52,500 bases of DNA. It comes from Symbiodinium natans (taxonomy: Eukaryota; Sar; Dinophyceae; Suessiales; Symbiodiniaceae). The number at the start of each line of letters is the position of its first letter. Positions within the stretch are counted from its first letter, which is position 1. A program made the position numbers and the translations under genes. Below the pieces are notes generated by a model. It was not told where the DNA came from and searched no databases. It saw nothing but the letters and a program-made list of their open reading frames with translations. Shown here piece after piece: positions 39,655-50,357 of the stretch. The stretch is from positions 1 through 52,500 of the forward strand of contig CAJNDS010002221.1 in the NCBI GenBank assembly GCA_905221605.1, given 5' to 3'.

Positions 39655-40016
39655 GTCGGCCTTGGGCATGGCCCTGTACAAGCAAGGCCCCCTGGCAACA
39701 CTACCAGTGAATGCGACCAGTGTGATGCAGCATGTTAAGTGCACTAGCCGTTCAGAGATGCAGCACCACTCTGGTACCTAGCAGCATGATGGTCTGCTCA
39801 AGAGACTACGAAGCTGGACGCTCAAGAGGCATATCGTCTTTCAAGTAAGCTTGGTATGAGCTGTCAACGATCGAGGAACTCTAGGGTTTCAGCTCTAGGA
39901 TGCGCAGGTACTTTAGATAGCCGTGGCTTGTGATTCGTTCAGCCTTGACCGTCACTTGACAACCACTAAGGCTCCTCTTGGTCGAATGCGGTTCGACCCT
40001 GAGCTCAGCCCTATTC

Positions 40017-40410
40017 AGGCCTGTGGCTGTCTGTTGCCATTGCTGCCGTTGGCTGTGGTCCTCCACGTGAAGCCTAGGCGAGGTGTGCGCATCATAAAAG
40101 TGTGCGTCGCGAAGTACATGCCGCCGAAGTTGAGCATCTTGATGGTGCCGTTCTGGCCATTGGTCTTTGCGATCTCACTCTCTGCCTTGCTGGTCTTCCT
40201 TTCCTTGGGAGTCTTTTTCAAGTACCAGGGCATGTCCTTTACGCTTCGCACTGCCCTTGGGTTCCACGGAGACGATGGATACGCAGATGCCAGAGACTGC
40301 CGCATCTGGATTCTCTGCCGCGATGCTCCTCCCGCGGACGAGGTCCGGAGCTTGCGCGCGGTGGTGAGGACGGAGATGCAGGACGCGCTGACCAGGGCCC
40401 ACAGTCAGGG
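40017..40410 (+). CDS. Post-S6 exon with an extra hydrophobic segment
   Basis: After an AG at 40015-40016 the frame reads ACGCLLPLLPLAVVLHVKPR, a hydrophobic helix (LVFAISLSALLVFLSLGVFF) and a G/C-ending helical tail (ADEVRSLRAVVRTEMQDALT). The tail leads into the coiled-coil microexons. The extra hydrophobic helix after S6 is unusual for TRP channels, and it could be a membrane-associated hairpin. Confidence 0.6.
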
Positions 40411-40875
40411 CGGCTTATCGGTGGGGGTTATAGGGTGTGGGCATCGGAACCTTCTGAGAACAAGCTTTTTGGTTTAGATTGGTCATGTGGGAGTAAGCAG
40501 CGCCCGCGGCCGCAGAGCCTAAGCTCTCTGTAGCAGCAGGAAGGTCAGGCTTGGGGGTTCAGGGGATTAGGGAGCTAGAGCATTTTTTTTGCGGTGCGTG
40601 GCAGAGGGCGTTTCCGGGTCGATGGCACGTAAGCGGGTTTAGAGTTGGGTAGAAGCCATATATCGGGTCTTGGGGCTTCCGGAGATCTTCAGAGTGCAGT
40701 GTTTCACATATTGGCTTTCCGGAGCATGGGCAAGTTGGGGCTTCGGTTCCTATGAGTGCTGAGAACACTCTCCCTGAAGTATCGTGGGGTGGGTTAGCAG
40801 CAAGCCTTACCCCAGCAGCTCTCGGAACTGTGCGAAGCTTCCTCGGTGACCACACTTCAGCCCCACATCAACGAC

Positions 40876-40915
40876 GGTTTGGTGCTTTTGGTGCTTTTGG
40901 TGCTTTTGGTGCTTT
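40876..40915. repeat. (GGTGCTTTT)4 tandem repeat before an acceptor
   Basis: Four 9-bp units GGTGCTTTT just upstream of the first coiled-coil microexon. They form its pyrimidine-rich tract. Confidence 0.9.
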
Positions 40916-40930
40916 TGTCACCGCTCGCAG

Positions 40931-40951
40931 GAGCAGATGAAGAAACAGGAG
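40931..40951 (+). CDS. 21-nt coiled-coil microexon, copy 1 (EQMKKQE)
   Basis: GCAG|GAG CAG ATG AAG AAA CAG GAG|GC. Exactly seven codons, phase 0-0, GC donor. One heptad. Confidence 0.6.
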
Positions 40952-41214
40952 GCGCAGGGCTCTTTTCTTCCGCTGTGTCCCCCGGCCATGTCCCCAAACC
41001 TGCTTGTCTGGGGTAGATATCAAATCAAGAGCAAGGTCGCTGCTTCTGCTTGGATCGCCTGTCGAGGGTGTTTTTTGGGAGCACTGGAACCGCTAGCGGC
41101 CGGAGTTGAGCAGAAGCTCGAAGTCTCAAGCGCCCTCAACGCTGCGAGAACCGACATGAAGCCCCGAACTCTCAGAGCTCCGCCCTGTGGTCACATAACT
41201 TTGCTCGGCAGCAG

Positions 41215-41247
41215 GAGCAAATCCACCAAGTGAAGGCGAAGCAGGAG
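41215..41247 (+). CDS. 33-nt coiled-coil microexon, copy 1 (EQIHQVKAKQE)
   Basis: CAG|GAG...GAG|GC, eleven codons, phase 0-0, GC donor. One hendecad-length unit. Confidence 0.6.
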
Positions 41248-41371
41248 GCTGGTCCGGAGAGTCCCAGCGTTTGGGGTGTTCAGGATGAACAAGGTTTTCA
41301 GGGTTTGTAGGGTGATACCTAAGTTTCGCCTCACGTCAATGATGTTTTGGTGCCTTTGTCAATGTTTGCAG

Positions 41372-41392
41372 GAGCAGATGAAGAAGCAGGAG
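41372..41392 (+). CDS. 21-nt coiled-coil microexon, copy 2 (EQMKKQE)
   Basis: Same peptide as at 40931 with one synonymous difference (AAA/AAG). The preceding intron end is also a diverged copy (CGACGGTTTTGG-like and TTGGTGC words). Confidence 0.6.
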
Positions 41393-41417
41393 GCGCTGGG
41401 CCATGTTATATTTATAT

Positions 41418-41520
41418 TTGTATGTATGTATATATATATATATATACATACATACATATGTTTCTATATATGTATATGTTTTTTTTTCTTTATCTCTCTC
41501 TCTCTCTCTCTCTCTTTCTC
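41418..41520. repeat. Compound microsatellite (TA, CATA, TC)
   Basis: TATA and CATA words from about 41418, poly-T at about 41480, then a TC tract to about 41520, within the intron after the second heptad microexon. Confidence 0.9.
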
Positions 41521-41688
41521 TCCGACCATGTCCCCAAACCCCAATGCTTGTCTGGTAGACGGTAGACGCTGTAAGACAGATAGCGGCTCGTCGTTGGGGC
41601 AGTTGTTTAGCAGAAGCTCAAAGTCTGAAGTGCCCTCAGCTGCAAGCACACTGAGCCCTGAACTCTAAACTCTGCCCGGGTCATGTGA

Positions 41689-41785
41689 GTAGTTCTCTAA
41701 ATTAGGGTCCTCTTCTGGGGTCCTTCTTCGAAGGGTGCTGTACTATATATAGGACCCAAAAAGGGACCCTGATTTAGAGAGCTAC
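41689..41785. mobile_element. 97-bp MITE with 22-bp TIRs
   Basis: GTAGTTCTCTAAATTAGGGT at 41689 and its inverted counterpart ending at 41785 pair with two mismatches in 22 bp. No internal coding frame. It lies in an intron of the channel gene. Confidence 0.75.
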
Positions 41786-41809
41786 CCACGTAACTTTGCT
41801 CGGCAACAG

Positions 41810-41842
41810 GAGCAAATCCAGCAAGTGAAGGCGAAGCAGGAG
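41810..41842 (+). CDS. 33-nt coiled-coil microexon, copy 2 (EQIQQVKAKQE)
   Basis: One base from the copy at 41215 (CAC to CAG, His to Gln). The exon and about 30 bp on each side are duplicated (TAACTTTGCTCGGCA, GCTGGTCCGGAGAGT). Confidence 0.6.
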
Positions 41843-42456
41843 GCTGGTCCGGAGAGTCTCAGTGTTTGGGGAGTTCGGGATCTAGGGGTATTCAGGGTTA
41901 CAGGGTTTGTAGGGCTTATAGGGCAATTATAGGGTTTATGGGGTTGCTTAGGGTGTAGGGTTTAGAGTTGGGGCATTTAGCGGCTCTTGGGCTTAGGGGA
42001 TTTTTGGGGCAGCTGTCCAAGTTCAAGGTTCCTCCTTTATTTTGGTCCGGGTGCCGGGCGAGAGACGGGAGAGTCCCGGGTTGGGTTTGAGGTTCAGGTG
42101 ATTGTAGGAGTTTCGGCACTTGCACATCGTTTTTGCGGTCAATCTGGCCACGGAAGCATGCGGAAGGGTTTGCGGCAGCACATCTCTGCGGAAACTCCCT
42201 ATGGAAGAGGTGCATGGAGTATGTGCTGCGTTGCATTTCTTCTGCAATTTGTTACAACAAGCAGTATACTTAACGTCCTTCCTACAACACACAATTATTC
42301 AGAGGAGCATTTCTTCTTGGGCATTCCAGAACCAGGATTCCTGTTTGTTGTTTCGGGGTTGCCGTTGCGGGGGGCAAGGTTACTTATTTTTCGTGGGACG
42401 GTCCACACCCCACCTGGCAGCAGCTTCCAAGTTCGCGAATCCCTGAGGTGCAGCAG

Positions 42457-42489
42457 GAGCAAATCAAGCGAGTGGAGGCCAAGCAAGAG
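42457..42489 (+). CDS. 33-nt coiled-coil microexon, copy 3 (EQIKRVEAKQE)
   Basis: More diverged third copy, same length, same AG|GAG start and GAG|GC end. Confidence 0.55.
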
Positions 42490-42874
42490 GCTGGCTGGGA
42501 GAGTTTAGGGCAGCGGTGTAGGGGTTTGAAAGTCTGGGCATTTGGGTCTCACGCCCCCCTGGCACCTAAAACTGATAATCCCTGAGCCCTAAGCCCCAAC
42601 TCAGGCTCCACTGCTCCAGGGTATCCCGTGGCCTTGAAACCCCTTCGGCAACGCTTGCGAATGTTGGCTCCTGCGCAAGAGCACCACGAGTCAGCCTGCA
42701 GCCATCCTAATCAGCAGGAATGGTAGCATGAGATCGCGGTCCTGGACCCGTAGCAAGGTCACCTCGCCAGGGTTCGTATGTAGTGTCAGTGCAGTCTCTT
42801 CATGGCATCGGTACATCATTCCTCAATATCCACTATGCTTGGGCTTGGACTCCTCAAGCTCCTGGGTGCAAAAG

Positions 42875-42898
42875 GTGATGGATCGCAAGATGGACCAG
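42875..42898 (+). CDS. Possible coiled-coil exon (VMDRKMDQ)
   Basis: After AAAAG, eight codons VMDRKMDQ end at a GT; reading on gives VLHLLARLAD, also heptad-like, so the exon may be longer. Likely C-terminal oligomerisation helix of the channel. Confidence 0.35.
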
Positions 42899-42899
42899 G

Positions 42900-43802
42900 T
42901 ATTGCACCTGTTGGCCCGCCTTGCAGACCCGACAGGACAGCAGCATTTTTTCCTTCGTCCGGGCTTGAAGGCCCTAAGCCTGAAACGCTTGACCCTGGCA
43001 CACCTCTCACTGCTACCGTACGACTACCCTACATATCTAGTGCCCCTTCCTCCCTAACCCTAAACCGACAGCCGTAAATCCAATGTGCAGGACCTACAGA
43101 AGCTGCCGAGCATGCAGCCTGGGCCTCGGGAGTGGCAGAAACTTTTATCTGTAGCGTGTTTCCAATGGAAACCTTAAAGTTCAGCCTGAGTTGGGCTTCT
43201 TTTCGCAAGACTCTGTTGTATTTTGAGGTTCAGGGCGTGGCCCATAAGAATCGGATCTTACCAGCCCAGCCGAGAGCAGGTGAGACTTCCTACCTTTCAG
43301 CGTCAGCCATTACTTTGTGACCCCAATCCTTCAGACCCCAGAACCAGTGCCTTGGAGTTCTTTTGTTTGAGAGCCGACATTGGGGGGGCCGGCGAGCAAA
43401 CATCTCGGGCTTACGGGGCTAACCCTGCGCTGGATTCGGCCTGGCTCTGTGGGCTTCCCCATCTCCCGAGGAGGGCGGGGCTTCATCCGACTGACGGCAC
43501 TCAGCACGATGGCCCAGCGCGAGGCCTGGGCTGGGCCGGGTCTTGCTCTTGTTAAGGGACTTGTAACTCCCCTGAACCTCAACACCTCCTGAGGCCTTGA
43601 AGCCGCGGTTTTCCCAAGCTAAGTTGCGCCAATCTGCAAGGGCAGGAGAGCGTTCTCTTTCTCCTTCCCCACCTCTTGCGCACTGGACTCTTTACCCCCG
43701 CAGCTCCGCACATGCTAAGGGCCTCCCAATTGACAGGTTTCGGGTTTGGGGCTTAGGCTTTAGGATTTGATTTAGGGTTTAGAGTCTAAGGAAAATCATA
43801 CA
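42900..43802. other. End of channel gene not resolved
   Basis: Short exon-like pieces (for example VQDLQKLPSMQPGPREWQ around 43085-43138) and a frame at 43380-43592, none with family resemblance. A degenerate telomere-like tract lies at about 43735-43790. Confidence 0.3.
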
Positions 43803-44975
43803 AGGCTTCCCCAAAAAGTCAGGGCTTTCGGCCTTGCTTGCGTGCACGTCTGCGGGCCTGTAGGAAGGTCGTCTTAGAGCCTCCGGGGCTCGCAGCAGCT
43901 TCGAAAGAATCGCTTGGCGCCCTCAGTTTTTGGCTTTTCGGGGTAAGACCTCATCCATTGAGCCGAGCCTTAATCGAAGGGAAGTGACATGGTCCCTTAA
44001 CATTGTCCCTTACGTTAGAGGGTTCTCCAGTATGGGCCCGGGTCTTCTGGGAGGGTATCTAAGAGGTATACAAGGTTTCCGCAATCAAGGGCCCCATGTC
44101 AAGGGACCATGCAACTACCCTGAGACTAACAAGTCTCAGGTCCACCCTTGTAGAATGAGCTTATAGACCCTAAACCCTAAACCCTAAACCCTAAACCCCA
44201 AACCCTAAACCCTAAACCCTAAACCCGAAACCCTAAACCCTAAACCCTAAACCCTAAACCCTAAACCCTAAACCCTAAACCCTAGACCCTAAACCCTAAA
44301 CCTCCCTACCCTTCCGAGCCCCTCCTCCTCGCACAGGTCTTCTTCCGAAACCTGAGCCGGGAGGCGGACCTGCGACCCTTTGGCGCCGCAGCTTGGGGTG
44401 GCATTTTCGTAGGGCTTAGGGTTCAGGCATTTAGGGGTTTAAGGGTATGAATGGCGCAAATACATTCTTTAGGGGTTTTTAGGGTCTTCGGGGCTTGGGG
44501 GCTTCGTTTGTAGGGATGATCATGTTTTTGTTTGCATTCTTTAGGGTGTTAGGGGCTTCGGGGTTTAGGGTTTTAGGGGCTTAGGGGTTTAGGGGTTCAT
44601 GCTTACCGGGTTTGTTTGGGGTGAAAATGGCGCAAATTACATTCTTCAGATTGTTTAAGTGTGTGGGGCTGCTGGGGTTCGATAGCAGGTTGAGGGCCCT
44701 GGCTTGTAGCAGTTTAGGGTTTAGGATGTAGGATTTAGGGTTTTCTTGAGTCGGGTTGCCGTGCAGCCTTGTCAGAGGTTTAGGTTGTGTGGTTTAAACC
44801 TGATAGATCTATGCATCTCACTAGTAGGCGGGAGGACTGCCCGACAGTGGCTCAGCTTCTTTCCCTTCCGTCTGTCAGCTTTGGGTTGAGGGAGGCACGG
44901 CTGGCGGCATCAGCTTTGCAGCACCATTGTCATAGCGCCGAGCCTGCAGGTCTTGGGAGTACCTCAAGCGGTTGC
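43803..44975. repeat. Dispersed repeat, copy 2 (partner of 21363)
   Basis: Collinear with 21363-22310 in at least five blocks. It is longer mainly because its internal telomeric array has about 21 units and because about 160 bp unique to this copy lies at 44776-44938. Confidence 0.8.
44168..44313. repeat. (CCCTAAA)n array, about 21 units
   Basis: Nearly clean C-strand telomeric repeat nested in the second copy of the dispersed repeat. The first copy has only about four degenerate units at the same place (21724-21750). Confidence 0.92.
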
Positions 44976-46490
44976 AAGGTTTATTCGAGTAGCTAGGCCC
45001 CATAATAATTAGCTTACGAGTTTGGCTATAATTGAACCCACGAACCCCCTCGAAGCCCACTAAGGCACTGAAGCCCACCTCGTCGTGTTGGAGACCGGCT
45101 GCATTGATGTGGGAGCTTCAGAAACAAGGATCTCCAAGTTATCACCTGACCTGTAGGTTTCTTAGTCTAAGAACCCTCGAAAGATTAGCCTTACTTTAAC
45201 GCCCCTAAACTCATCAACATCTTAAACCACGCGTAAAGTTTGAAACACATGTAAAGCTTACAGAAGAACCAACCCCACGAAAACCAGCAGAGACCCCCAG
45301 ATCAGTTGTGTTGATGTGTTGGACAACGCAGCAGCAGCAGAGAGCGGGGCTGGGCCTCAAAAAGGGGCGCGAGGAGTCTTCGTACGGATTTTATGCGGTT
45401 CTCCTAGAGTTGCTTACTATGTAGCGGTTTGGGAAACTGTTAAAATCCCGTTTATGGTCTCTATAGAGGTACTTTTCATAAATAGTTTGAAGGGCCCCTA
45501 AACTACAACCCAGTTTAGGGTTGAGGGGTTGAGGCTTAGGGTTCTCAGCGAGGGGTGGGCATGAACCCTAAACCCCTTAATTAACCTAAAACCCTACCGA
45601 GTACCACATTCCAATATTCTTCTGTACATGTACCCCAAAGGGCTTTAATTATTCTAATTGGTAAGGCCCCTATACTAGGCCCCTCTACTAACCCTTATAG
45701 ACCCCTTTAGAAGGAACCCTAAACTCTAAACCCCCAATATGCAACCCTATTATGACAGATCCCATATAGACCCCTCTAAGGATCCCTTTATCTAAAGGGG
45801 AATCCTGTTCTGATTATAAATGCCCCTACAGTACGCCAGGTCGGGCCCCGAGACGTTTTGGACTCCTTAGCATTCTCGAATTGTCTGAGGTCTCTGCAGT
45901 AATATGGTGGGGTTTCCGAAAATTAGGGGTGCCGTATTTCGGGGTCCTTATAAGAACCTCCCATGTCGACATGCAGGGTTACACTTAAGGCCCTAGAAGC
46001 AAGTATTGCCCCCTAAACCCCTAAACCCTAAACCCTAACCCCTCGAACCCTAAGCCCGGTACCCGTAGGCAGGAGGCAACCGACTCGGTTTAACCTCAAG
46101 CTTCCGGATCTTGAGTGGTTTCGGGTTTAGGGTTGGGGAATTAGGGTTTAGGGGTTTAGGGTTCAGGGTTTAGGGTTTCGGTGTTTAGGGTTTAGGGTCT
46201 AGTGGTTGGGGGTTTGGGTGTTTAGGGTTGACCTTTTCTTTAGATGTTTGTGGTACCGGGGATTTAGGGTTCAAGGTTCAGAGGGCTTAGCGTGTTGGGT
46301 CCCTGATTGAAAGGTCTCCGATAGGGTTTGGGGTTGTTAGGGTTCTGATGGGCTCAAGACAAGGCTTTTGGGGCTTCAGGTTTACAGGGCCTAGAGCTTC
46401 AAGGATTTGGAATGTTTTTGGAGATCGCATTGCTGATGTCACCCGGTTTTTGCACCTATCTTTTGGGCTCGAGCATGAGCGACCGCTCCT
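44976..46490. other. No gene; telomere-like and short inverted-repeat DNA
   Basis: A/T-richer stretch at about 45130-45850 with many CCCCT/AGGGG foldback words, then telomere-like words on both strands at 46010-46350. Confidence 0.5.
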
Positions 46491-46492
46491 CG

Positions 46493-46640
46493 AACGCAGC
46501 GTTGAGTGCAAAGCTCCAACCCTAAACCCTAAACCCTAAACCCTAAACCCTAAACCCTAAACCCTAAACCCTAAACCCTAAACCCTAAACCCTAAACCCT
46601 AAACCCTAAACCCTAAACGCAGCGTTGAGTGCAAAGCTCC
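46493..46640. repeat. 98-bp telomeric array between perfect 25-bp direct repeats
   Basis: The 25 bp at 46493-46517 (starts AACGCAGCGTTGAGTGCAAA) recur exactly at 46616-46640. The insert 46518-46615 is 98 bp of CCCTAAA repeat, exactly 14 units. Confidence 0.93.
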
Positions 46641-47397
46641 GCTGTGAAACATGGGGGCGGGACCTAGCTGCAACCACTGTGATCCGGATAAGCTGGATGT
46701 TGAAGCAGCGAAGCCCAGCGTCGAGATCCTTGATATACGCGATGCGGTGCAGAGTATGGAGGTTGGGCCCTACAAGAACTGCGGCCGTGACGAAGAGAAG
46801 CTGGGGGGTACCTATTGTGCACAACAGACTTTTTGTTGCAGGGGGCCATCTACAGAGTCAGCAAAAGAAGCCCTAAACCCAAAACCCTTAGGTTTTTCTG
46901 CTGGGAACGGTTAGAGTGGCAGTCGGAAAAAGGGCCTTCAAAAACAAAGCCCGCAACCCCAAACCAATAAACCGTACAGCTGTCGGGCTTCTGGTGCACC
47001 AGGTAGTGAGAGTGACGAATCCGAGTCCCTACCTCGCTTGCATGTCGACAAGATCCTTGTCAGCTGAGCGAGTGGACTTTACACTTTGGGGACAACGAAA
47101 TCCCTCATAGAATTTCTAAGCCCTCAACCCCAGTAGGTTACACTTTTCGCGACAACGCAATCCCCTACAGAGCCCCCTAACCCCAAAGCCTGACTATTCA
47201 AACTTTTTGAAACTTCTGAATCATCCCCCGTCATCTAAGTAGGGAGTTTGAGAAATATATTCTACAAACTCCCATGCACAGAACCGCAAAGCCCCTAACC
47301 CTGACAATTCACGCCACGCCCTTATGAACTCAGCGACCAAGGATCCTGACGGTGACCAGCAATGAGCTGATGCGAGGCAACCTTGGGGTTGTGGGGG

Positions 47398-47470
47398 TTC
47401 AGGGTTTAGGGTTTAGGGTTTAGGGTTTAGGGTTTAGGGTTTAGGGTTTAGGGTTTAGGGGTTTAAGGTT
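47398..47470. repeat. (TTTAGGG)n array
   Basis: About nine G-strand units. Confidence 0.92.
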
Positions 47471-47614
47471 CAGGGTTTCAGGCTTTTAGCCTATAGTTGG
47501 GGCGTTTAGGGTTTAGGGTTTGACTCCAAACAACCGTTGTAGGGGACTTCATGATTGGAATAAGAGCCAAAGTGGGGTGTGGACTACTATGCTGCATTGC
47601 GAAATTTTCCCGAA

Positions 47615-47716
47615 TAACCCTAAACCCTAAACCCTAAACCCTAAACCCTAAACCCTAAACCCTAAACCCTAAACCCTAAACCCTAAACCCTAAACCCTAA
47701 ACCCTAAACCCTAAAC
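47615..47716. repeat. (CCCTAAA)n array
   Basis: About 14 C-strand units, opposite in orientation to the arrays on both sides. Confidence 0.93.
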
Positions 47717-47848
47717 GCACAACACTTCAAATCCGACAACCTGGACCGCGAGTCCCTTTGCCCTAACGTCACAGCAGTAAACTCTATAGCTTCTTGAAGA
47801 AGTTTTCAGAGGTCTAGGAATTATGTACCGCAACCAAACTAGGATTTA

Positions 47849-47960
47849 GGGTTTAGGGTTCAGGGTTTAGGGTTTAGGGTTTAGGTTTAGGGTTTAGGGT
47901 TTAGGGTTTAGGGTTTAGGGTTTAGGGTTTAGGGTTTAGGGTTTAGGGTTTAGGGTTTCA
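47849..47960. repeat. (TTTAGGG)n array
   Basis: About 15 G-strand units with one 6-bp unit near 47882. Together with the previous array it forms a head-to-head telomeric pair about 130 bp apart. Confidence 0.93.
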
Positions 47961-48119
47961 CCCAAACCACCAGAAGCACCATAAAAATCCCAGATCCTTA
48001 CACCTTCAAGTCATTAAGGTTTCGGGTTTAGGAATCTCCATATGCCATAAGAAACCCCCTAACCTCTAAGCCCAAGCCCCGGGCATCTCCAGGAAGGAGA
48101 CCCTTGGGTTTTGGGTTTT

Positions 48120-48200
48120 CCGGTTTAGGGTTTAGGGTGTAGGGTTTAGGGGTTTAGGGGTGTAGGGTTTAGGGTTTAGGGTTTAGGGTGTAGGGTTAGA
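48120..48200. repeat. (TTTAGGG)n array, degenerate
   Basis: G-strand words mixed with GTGTAGGG variants. Confidence 0.88.
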
Positions 48201-48948
48201 GTTTAGCGCCATACCCTGGGGCTCCAAATAGCCTAAAGTAGGTACCATTTGTGTACTTGGAGCTTTAGGAATAAAATCGAAGCCGCGCAAGCCTCAGGCA
48301 TCTCCATGAAGGAAACCCTACAGAGTTGGGGACGCCTCTGGCGGCAATCCCCGATCGATCTACCGGAGAAGGACTCTTAGGGTTTACCTTGGGATCCAAC
48401 AACACTACCGCTTTTAAGGATTCTACCCTCGAATTAAGGGGTCATAACCTACTACTTTTTGTAGGGTTTGGGGTCACAGGTAGGGTTTAGGGCTCAGGGG
48501 TTTGGGTATAAGGCTTTGGGTTTCGGCTTCGAGACCCAACCAAGTTATGCTTTACCGGAGCCCCGAAAGCCTGTGCTCCTTAAGGTAGAAGCCAGAAGTT
48601 GGAACAACATTTTTCTCATGCCCTTAAAGTAATGCAGCGGGAATCCCAGCATGAATCATACCGAAACCATGTCCCAACCTTCTTGAGGTTCAGTTCGCAT
48701 TGCCCAACAACGGCTGCAATTTTCTAGGGCTTAGCGTATCTGCGCCATGAGGATCTCGGATTGGGTATTCGCATCTATGTGGCCGTTATGGCAGTACGTG
48801 GTGTGTTTTTTAGCTTTGACAATACAATAGAGCGTTCAGAGATTATATAGTTCGCCGATAGTCTCCATTATAGTTCCTCTTTTTGGTTAACCAAGGTTAT
48901 AGTACAGGATCCTAACCATGAAATTGGTTTATCCAAAACTCTCCAGTG

Positions 48949-49100
48949 GTCATAGGGACCCTTAGGGGGGTAGGGGGTAGGGGGGCAGGGGGCTTTAATA
49001 CCTAGAATCAAAGACTTAATAAGGCCTTTTAAGGAAGAGTATAGTCCCCTACCCCCCCCCCCCCCCCCCCCCTAACCCTCCGCTTAAGGGTCCCTATGAC
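48949..49100. mobile_element. 152-bp foldback element with G-run and C-run arms
   Basis: Perfect 16-bp TIRs (GTCATAGGGACCCTTA at 48949; inverse at 49085-49100). Inside the left end are four G-runs of five or six (about 48965-48992); inside the right end is an uninterrupted run of about 21 C. The first strand could form a G-quadruplex. Confidence 0.75.
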
Positions 49101-50357
49101 ATGGAGACTATAGGAGGGGCATTGGGTGGCGGATTTGGGGTTAGCGGTCGGCGGTTTCAGTGTTTAGCAGCAAACAGGGTTTAGGATAGAAGTCTAGATA
49201 GGTCGTAGTGCCTTTTTTCGTAGGGTTCCTTTCTGTGACTATCGGATTTCGCAAAATTTGTACCCGAAGGCGGGGTTCAGGTTTTCGAGATTCTACGACG
49301 ATCAAGGGTTTAAGCTTCGATTTTGGGGTTTCATGATCGTGTGCGGGGTTCGTGATCTTGTACCTTGAAAGCTAAATTACACAGTAAATCCTTCAAGAAT
49401 ATTATGTGCGCTCAACACAGAACCTTTGCTTTTGGCACATTTTCGGAATTTGATGGCTCTGCATTTTTAGGATTCAGCCCCGTGAGTCTTGAGAAACGCC
49501 GAAAGGCTGCAAACCTGACAGACTTCCACTGGTAATCATAAGACTAATACCAATAATCACAATAACAATAGCAATAAAACCATAACAAGGACAGTAGTGT
49601 TGGCCTTCAACTGGGGGAGCCCATCCCGAATAAAACAGCGGCCCTGAGGATTTTCCACGACAGCGAGACATCAGAACATGTTGAAACCCAAAGCCCGAAA
49701 TCCATAACCCTGAGCACCTAAACCCTATAGACACTATAAATCCAAAGCCCCAAACCCTAAACCCCCACCCCTAAGCCCCCAAGTAAACCCTAAACCCTAA
49801 ACCCTAAACCCTAAACCCTGAACCCCTAAGCCCCTAAGCCCCCAAAAACCTCAACCCCTAAACCCTTCACCCAATACAAAATCTGAGCAGCTCCACAGTG
49901 TGCAGGAGAGAGCTAGCCTGTGGACTCGTTCCAGACAGGCCCCGGGGGCTTTGCGGCAAAGGTTTTCAGGTCAAGGGTTTTGGGTCGACAAATTTAGGGC
50001 TGAGGGTGGGAGATACAGTTTAGGGTGTTTGGGTGCACGGCTTGAGCGGATTTCTCGAGCTATAGGTTCAGGGCAGCTCGACCTACGGGCCAGTTTGGCT
50101 AAGCGCTTTTTAGGGTTTAGGGGTTTAGGGCTTTAGGGTTTAGGGTTTAGGGTTTGGGGTTTTAGGGTTTAGGGTTTAGGGTTTCCTAGTGGGTTATACT
50201 GAGCTAGCACAGGTTTGTTTTCGTGTTGGCGCCCCGAACAGGACCTCTGTCCGGGGCTCGCAGTAGGCTGGTCAGACACCAAAGCTTCGTGAGCATTGGG
50301 CCAAACCTAATCTTACGGTTTCTTCGTTGGTCTCTACTCATCTTCTCCCTAATTCAG
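49101..50357. other. No recognised gene
   Basis: Degenerate telomere-like words at 49740-49870 and clean TTTAGGG words at 50110-50186. No exon identified upstream of the FLSHTW exon. Confidence 0.4.

Noticed and set aside
40559-40855. Minus-strand frame with CxC and His motifs
   Set aside because: No coding-like codon use, no splice context and no family resemblance.
46493-48200. Chromosome end or true telomere
   Set aside because: Arrays occur in both orientations with unique DNA continuing on both sides.
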